A stretch of DNA of 26,955 nt from Stenotrophomonas sp. GTDB taxonomy: Bacteria > Pseudomonadota > Gammaproteobacteria > Xanthomonadales > Xanthomonadaceae. The translations under genes were made by a program, and so were the position numbers. Below are positions 23,062 to 26,955 of this stretch, in pieces (position 1 is the stretch's first letter; every line of letters begins with the position of its first letter). The notes under the pieces were generated by a model that saw only the letters and a program-made list of their open reading frames with translations, was not told the origin of the DNA and did no database searches. Location: positions 1-26,955 of the forward strand of contig QFOV01000012.1 in assembly GCA_003248565.1 (NCBI GenBank), given 5' to 3'.

Positions 23062-23961
23062 ATGGAATTCAAGGATTACTACGCCACGCTTGGGGTTGAG
23101 CCCAGCGCCGGTGATGCCGAGATCAAGACGGCCTACCGTCGATTGGCGCGCAAGTACCACCCGGACGTAAGCAAGGAAGCCGGCGCCGAGGACAAATTCA
23201 AGGCGGTCAATGAGGCTTATGAGGCGCTGCGCGATCCAGCCAAGCGCAAGGCCTATGACCAGCTGCGCGCGCAGGGCTATCGCCCGGGCGAGGAATTCAA
23301 TGCACCGCCGGGCTTTGGCGGTGGGCAGGGCTTTGATTTCGAGGAAGTGTTCGGCGGTGGCAATGCCAACGGCGGTTTCAGCGACTTCTTCGAAAGCCTG
23401 TTTGCCCGTCAGCGCGGTGGCGCAGGTGCCGGTGGACGTCGTCCGGGCCCGGGTTTCGGTGGTGCCGGCCCGCAGCCGATGCGCGATACCCGCGCCAAGC
23501 TATCGGTACCGCTGGAGGCTGCTTACAGTGGCGACAGCCTGCGCATCACCGTGGACGGTCGCCAGCTCGACGTGCGCGTCCCCAAGGGCATCCGCCCGGG
23601 CCAGGTGATCCGCCTGAGCGGGCAGGGCAGTGGCGGCGGCAACCTGATGCTGGAGGTGGAGTACGCCTCGCATCCGCAGTTCGAGGTGGATGGCCGCAAT
23701 ATTCTTTACACGTTGCAGGTGACGCCCTGGCAGGCCGCCTTGGGTACCAGCATCAGCGTGCCGACGTTGGGTGGCGCGGTGGAGCTGAAGGTGCCGGCCG
23801 ATTCGGACAGCGGCCGCAAGCTGCGCCTGCGTGGTCGAGGCTTGCCCGGCAGCCCGGACGGTGACCAGATCGTGGAGCTGGAAGTGATTGCGCCGGTAGC
23901 GAGCAACGAAGCCCAGCGCAAGGCGTACAAGGACCTGGCCAAGGCGTTTGGCGAGGACTGA
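23062..23961 (+). CDS. cbpA: DnaJ-class co-chaperone CbpA
   Basis: This 299-residue J-domain protein stimulates Hsp70 (DnaK) ATPase and, in E. coli CbpA, also binds curved DNA. The N-terminal J domain (about residues 5-70) includes HPD at 33-35. It is followed by a Gly/Phe-rich linker (about 80-150) and two C-terminal substrate-binding beta-domains starting near RAKLSVPLEAAYSG. There is no CxxCxGxG zinc finger, which separates it from DnaJ. The ATG at 23062 follows GAGG at 23051-23054; the open frame from 22993 covers the terminator and is rejected. Pairing with hsp20 upstream points to a heat-shock operon, with expression probably tuned by the terminator-like structure just before the gene. 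Confidence 0.93.
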   Translation: MEFKDYYATLGVEPSAGDAEIKTAYRRLARKYHPDVSKEAGAEDKFKAVNEAYEALRDPAKRKAYDQLRAQGYRPGEEFNAPPGFGGGQGFDFEEVFGGGNANGGFSDFFESLFARQRGGAGAGGRRPGPGFGGAGPQPMRDTRAKLSVPLEAAYSGDSLRITVDGRQLDVRVPKGIRPGQVIRLSGQGSGGGNLMLEVEYASHPQFEVDGRNILYTLQVTPWQAALGTSISVPTLGGAVELKVPADSDSGRKLRLRGRGLPGSPDGDQIVELEVIAPVASNEAQRKAYKDLAKAFGED

Positions 23962-23990
23962 GCGCGGCTTGGTTCGCGCTGTTGCAGCTG

Positions 23991-24025
23991 AAGAGAAGCG
24001 GGCTTTGCCCGCTTTTCTTCTTTCT
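23991..24025 (+). terminator. Intrinsic terminator of cbpA
   Basis: AAGCGGGC-TTT-GCCCGCTT, extended to a stem of about 13 bp, is followed by the pyrimidine tract TTCTTCTTTCTTT. It begins 30 nt after the cbpA stop codon. Confidence 0.85.
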
Positions 24026-24047
24026 TTGGCTGGGATTTTTGGCCAGG

Positions 24048-24182
24048 AGCTTCCCCTTACCCCAACCCCTCTCCCGCACGCGGGAGAGGGGCTAGCAATG
24101 CGGGGCTGCCAGTGCACTACGAGCGCAAGCAATCCGAGCCCCTCTCCCGCCTGCGGGAGAGGGGTTGGGGTAAGGGGAAGCT
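24048..24182. repeat. 45-bp inverted repeat made of two head-to-head palindromic elements
   Basis: 24048-24092 and 24138-24182 are inverse copies of the CCCCTCTCCCG family, including the flank AGCTTCCCCTTACCCCAACC. They differ at about one position in 45. Each also contains its own hairpin. They are separated by 45 bp and lie in the 325-bp gap between the convergent cbpA and pilH genes, flanked by the terminators of those genes. Confidence 0.85.
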
Positions 24183-24190
24183 TCTAGCTA

Positions 24191-24222
24191 GCAAACCCAA
24201 AGCAAACCCAACGCAAACCCAA
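24191..24222. repeat. Short tandem repeat, three copies with 11-bp period
   Basis: GCAAACCCAA occurs three times at 24191, 24202 and 24213, separated by single variable bases, followed by a degenerate continuation. It sits directly beside a palindromic repeat, as does the GCCAAA tandem repeat at 9011-9040. Confidence 0.75.
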
Positions 24223-24227
24223 CACCC

Positions 24228-24260
24228 AAAAACAAGAAAGGCGGGCAAAGCCCGCCTTTC
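24228..24260 (-). terminator. Intrinsic terminator of pilH
   Basis: GAAAGGCGGGC-AAA-GCCCGCCTTTC is a perfect 11-bp stem. On the minus strand it is followed by TTGTTTTT, so it serves pilH, whose stop codon is 26 nt upstream in that orientation. Confidence 0.85.
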
Positions 24261-24286
24261 AAAAAGCTTTCCCCAAGAAAGCCATC

Positions 24287-24670
24287 TCACCCAACCGGTG
24301 GCGCCTCGGCACTGAACACCTGCGCGATCACCGCCGACAGATCGTCTTCGGTAAAGGGCTTGGTGATGTACGCCTTCGCCCCCTGGCGCATGCCCCACAA
24401 GCGATCAGTGTCCTGATCCTTGGTGGTCACCAGGATCACCGGGATATGCTGCGTGGTCGCCTCGCGCTTGAGCGTGCGCGTTGCCTGGAACCCGTTGAGG
24501 TTCGGCATCACCACGTCCATCAACACCAAGTCCGGCAGCACCTGCTTGGCAACCTCCACCCCGGAGGCGCCATCAGTTGCGGTGAAAATCTCATGCCCCA
24601 GCTTTTCCACAATGCGTTGGATGCCCATCAACTGCGATGGTGAATCGTCGACGATCAGGATACGCGCCAT
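24287..24670 (-). CDS. pilH: Single-domain response regulator, PilH-like
   Basis: This is a 127-residue CheY-like receiver without an output domain. Residues expected for phosphorylation are present: acidic pair D8-D9, acceptor D52 (LVLMDVVMP), T82 and K104 (TKPF). NLNGFQATRTLKREA and VTTKDQDTDRLWGMRQGAKAYITKP closely resemble PilH of the type IV pilus Chp/Pil chemosensory pathway, where it acts with PilG downstream of the ChpA kinase to control twitching. No other pil genes lie in the window, so the assignment rests on similarity. The ATG at 24670 follows GGGGA; the TTG at 24682 is less likely. Transcription could be its own or read-through from the oxidoreductase gene 90 bp upstream. Confidence 0.85.
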   Translation of the reverse strand: MARILIVDDSPSQLMGIQRIVEKLGHEIFTATDGASGVEVAKQVLPDLVLMDVVMPNLNGFQATRTLKREATTQHIPVILVTTKDQDTDRLWGMRQGAKAYITKPFTEDDLSAVIAQVFSAEAPPVG

Positions 24671-24713
24671 GTTTTTCCCCAAGTAGTGGCGGCAGTGTAG
24701 TGCTGGCGCGGCG

Positions 24714-24742
24714 CTGGCGTGAAGTGACGCACCTCACGCCAG
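24714..24742 (-). terminator. Hairpin between the oxidoreductase gene and pilH
   Basis: CTGGCGTGA and TCACGCCAG form a perfect 9-bp stem 18 nt past the oxidoreductase stop codon (minus strand). No T-tract follows, so it may be a weak or Rho-assisted terminator. Confidence 0.45.
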
Positions 24743-24760
24743 GGCGGCTGATAGGCGATA

Positions 24761-25756
24761 TCAGTCGATTCTTACGACGGTGCGGCCGAAGGATTTGCCT
24801 TCCAGCATCGTGGCGAAGACCTCGGGCAGGCCATCCAGGCTCACTTCGCGGGTACAGATGCGGTCCAGGTGACGCGGCTTCCAGTCGCTGCCCAGGCGCT
24901 GCCAGACCTGCTCGCGGATGTCGCGGGCGGTGCCGGCCGAAGCCACGCCGAGCAGGGAGACGCCGCGGATGATGAAGGGCATCACCGTCATGTCCAGCTC
25001 GCCGGAGGCGGCCAAGCCGGCCGACGCCACGTTGCCATAAGGGCTGGTCTGCGCCAGCAGGCTGGTCAGCATGCTGCCGCCGACGTTGTCCAGGCCACCG
25101 CCAAAGCGTGCCGATTCCATCGGCCGGGTGGTGGCCAGCGCATCGCGACCGAGGATCTGGCTGGCACCGATTGCGGTCAGGTAGTCGGCCGCCTCGGCCT
25201 TGCCGCTGATCGCGTGCACCTCGTAACCGGCCTGGCTGAAGATATCTACCGCCAGCGAGCCGACCCCGCCGGTAGCGCCGGTAACGGCCAGCGGACCGTG
25301 GGCCGGGGTCTGCCGGTTGTCGGTCATGCGCAGCAGTGCCAGTGCGGCGGTGAAGCCGGCTGTGCCCAGCACCATGGCCTCGCGCAGGCTGAGCTGGGCC
25401 GGCAGCGGGATCAACCACCTGGATTCCAGGCGCACGTACTGGCTGTAGCCGCCGTCACGGGTTTCGCTCAGGCCGCAGCCGGTGGTCAGTACCTGGTCGC
25501 CTTCACGGAAGGCCGGGTCGCTGGAGGCGACAACCTCGCCGGCCACGTCGATACCGCCGACCAGCGGGAAGCGACGCAGGATCTTGCCCTTGCCGGTGCC
25601 AGCCAGCGCATCCTTGTAGTTGACCGAGGACCAGCGGGCGCGGATCACCACCTCGCCCGGGCTCAGCTGGTCCAGAGTCACTTGTTCAGGCCCGCTGCGG
25701 TAGCCGGCGTCGTCGTTGTGGATGCGGAAGGCGGTAAACGGGGCGGTAGGGGACAT
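24761..25756 (-). CDS. YhdH/AcuI-family NADPH-dependent oxidoreductase (acrylyl-CoA reductase type)
   Basis: This 331-residue zinc-free medium-chain dehydrogenase/reductase belongs to the YhdH/YhfP group. Characterised members reduce acryloyl-CoA to propionyl-CoA with NADPH. The GroES-like N-terminal domain carries RWSSVNYKDALAGTGKGK and PLVGGIDVAGEV. The Rossmann domain contains TGATGGVGSLAVDIF, and the later DNVGGSML and FGRTVVRID endings match the group. Length fits YhdH (about 324 residues). The ATG at 25756 (MSPTAPF) is preferred over 25792, which adds 12 atypical residues. If it is an acryloyl-CoA reductase its product would feed the methylcitrate cycle encoded elsewhere in the window, but the genes are 11 kb apart and the substrate is unproven. 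Confidence 0.88.
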   Translation of the reverse strand: MSPTAPFTAFRIHNDDAGYRSGPEQVTLDQLSPGEVVIRARWSSVNYKDALAGTGKGKILRRFPLVGGIDVAGEVVASSDPAFREGDQVLTTGCGLSETRDGGYSQYVRLESRWLIPLPAQLSLREAMVLGTAGFTAALALLRMTDNRQTPAHGPLAVTGATGGVGSLAVDIFSQAGYEVHAISGKAEAADYLTAIGASQILGRDALATTRPMESARFGGGLDNVGGSMLTSLLAQTSPYGNVASAGLAASGELDMTVMPFIIRGVSLLGVASAGTARDIREQVWQRLGSDWKPRHLDRICTREVSLDGLPEVFATMLEGKSFGRTVVRID

Positions 25757-26052
25757 CGGTCGGCCTGCATTGGAACGGGGGAGTGCAACCATAACTGTTG
25801 TGAAATGGCTGGTCTGCCCTTATTCCTATTCAAGCTGGGTGCCGACAGGACCTGCAGGTATACCGCGGGACCGGCTTCGGCTTGGGCTCGTGCTGCGGGA
25901 TCAGGCACCTGGGGAATGATCTGCAGGCAAACCTCGTCGGTTCAGCTAGCCCCGAACCTGTTCAGAGTCTGCCTTGTTAGAATCGGGATTCGATAGATGG
26001 TCAGGTCCTTGGCGGGAGCCCCCGCAGCCTGGCCCTTACAGATGGAGCATGC
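25757..26052. promoter_or_regulatory. 296-bp gap before hflK with a TAGAAT -10 candidate
   Basis: I see no gene or tRNA here. TAGAAT at 25978-25983 is a plausible -10 box for hflK, without a clear -35. A small GCGGG-AGCC-CCCGC hairpin (26012-26025) lies in the presumed leader. No palindromic repeat of the families found elsewhere is present. Confidence 0.35.
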
Positions 26053-26955
26053 ATGGCCTGGAATACACCCGGCGGCAACAGCGGTGGTGGTGCGGACAAC
26101 AACCGCGCGCCGCGTACGCCACGTGGCGGCAATGGCGGAGGTTGGGGTGGTGGACTGCCCGGACCGCTGCGCGACCTGTTTGATGGCGGTATCTGGCGCT
26201 GGGTGCTGGTCGCGTTGGCTCTGCTGTTGTTGTTCTCCAGCTTCCAGCTGATCGGCGAACAGCAGCGCGGCGTGGTCCTGCGCTTCGGCGAGTATTCGCG
26301 CATCCTGCAGCCGGGCCCCAACTTCAAGCTGCCGTGGCCGCTGGAATCGGTGGTCAAGGTCAATGCGACCCAGATCAAGACCTTCAGCAGCAACGTGCCG
26401 GTGCTGACCCGGGACGAGAACATCGTCAATGTGTCGGTCAACGTGCAGTACCGCGTGGACGACCCGCGCGAGTACCTGTTCGGTACGGTTGATGCCGACC
26501 AGATGCTGGAACAGTCCGCGCAGAGCGCCGTGCGTGAACAGGTTGGCCGCGCCGACCTGAATACCGTGCTGAACAACCGTGGTCCGCTGGCCGTGGTTGC
26601 CGAGCAGCGCCTGCAGGCCTCGCTCAAGACCTACAAAACCGGCCTCAGCGTGACCGGCCTGACCCTGCCTGACGCACGTCCGCCGGAAGAAGTGAAGCCG
26701 GCCTTCGACGAGGTCAACGGTGCCCAGCAGGTCAAGGAGCGTTTGATCAACGAGGCCCAGGCTTACGCTGCCAAGGTTGTACCGGAAGCGCGCGGCCAAG
26801 CTTCACGTGCCCGTACCACCGCCGAAGGTTACAAGCAGGCCATCGTCGCCCGCGCTGAAGGTGACGCCCGCCGCTTCACCCTGTTGCAGGGTGAGTACAA
26901 GAACGCGCCGGAAGTCACCCGCAAGCGCCTGTGGCTGGAAACCGTGCAGCAGGTG
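26053..26955 (+). CDS. hflK: HflK, FtsH protease modulator (3' end outside window)
   Basis: HflK and HflC form a large inner-membrane complex that surrounds and regulates the FtsH protease. The first 301 codons are present and the frame runs off the window. The product has a glycine-rich cytosolic N-terminus (residues 7-38), one transmembrane helix (about 48-68), then the SPFH/band-7 domain: QRGVVLRFGEYSRILQPG, TRDENIVNVSVNVQYRV and the coiled-coil region with NEAQAYAAKVVPEARGQA. The ATG at 26053 follows GGAG at 26044-26047; two other nearby ATGs are out of frame. hflC would be expected just beyond the window. Confidence 0.95.
   Translation, partial: MAWNTPGGNSGGGADNNRAPRTPRGGNGGGWGGGLPGPLRDLFDGGIWRWVLVALALLLLFSSFQLIGEQQRGVVLRFGEYSRILQPGPNFKLPWPLESVVKVNATQIKTFSSNVPVLTRDENIVNVSVNVQYRVDDPREYLFGTVDADQMLEQSAQSAVREQVGRADLNTVLNNRGPLAVVAEQRLQASLKTYKTGLSVTGLTLPDARPPEEVKPAFDEVNGAQQVKERLINEAQAYAAKVVPEARGQASRARTTAEGYKQAIVARAEGDARRFTLLQGEYKNAPEVTRKRLWLETVQQV

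Noticed and set aside
25757..26052. A possible tRNA or small RNA gene before hflK
   Set aside because: I could not draw a cloverleaf or find an intrinsic terminator; only a weak -10 and a short hairpin are visible.

Overview
The window is a high-GC chromosomal segment from a gammaproteobacterium of the Lysobacteraceae (Xanthomonadaceae), most likely Stenotrophomonas or a close relative. The reasons are GTAG-type intergenic palindromes of the kind described in S. maltophilia, a chromosomal AAC(6')-Iz-like acetyltransferase, a stand-alone PilH regulator and general protein resemblance. This placement rests on recalled family knowledge, not on a search. I see no insertion sequence, prophage, CRISPR array, rRNA or tRNA.

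Layout. (1) 1-5.2 kb, housekeeping: aroK and aroB in one uninterrupted reading frame (minus), a dodecin (plus), a glycerate-kinase-type P-loop kinase (minus), then a tightly overlapping plus-strand run of pdxH, an AAC(6')-like gene, a small PII-like protein gene and a BtuF-like cobalamin-binding protein gene without a signal peptide. (2) 5.3-13.2 kb, propionate catabolism: the methylcitrate genes prpB, prpC, acnD and prpF (AcnD/PrpF route, no prpD). Opposite them is a gene for a citrate-synthase homologue with an N-terminal MerR-like helix-turn-helix. The 121-bp gap between regulator and prpB holds a cluster of AT-rich palindromes that look like operators. (3) 13.4-20.9 kb, envelope: a large alpha-2-macroglobulin lipoprotein with an intact CAEQ thioester motif and penicillin-binding protein 1C, a pairing also known from E. 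coli (yfhM-pbpC). (4) 21.3-24.0 kb, stress: a ferritin-like protein and a Prx5-type peroxiredoxin (minus) diverge from hsp20 and cbpA (plus). (5) 24.3-27 kb: pilH, a YhdH/AcuI-type oxidoreductase (both minus), and hflK cut by the window end.

Much of the unusual signal is in the gaps. Palindromic repeats of three families fill most of the longer ones, including every junction of the prp operon, and form a nested mirror-image array after pbpC. The hsp20-cbpA unit has a heat-shock-like promoter, a 5' leader that can fold into two hairpins with the second burying the Shine-Dalgarno sequence, and a four-segment attenuator-like structure ending in a U-tract 13 nt before the cbpA start. The most interesting candidates are the citrate-synthase/HTH protein with its operator cluster and the two RNA switches in the heat-shock unit. 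All are read by eye and none has been folded or searched computationally.
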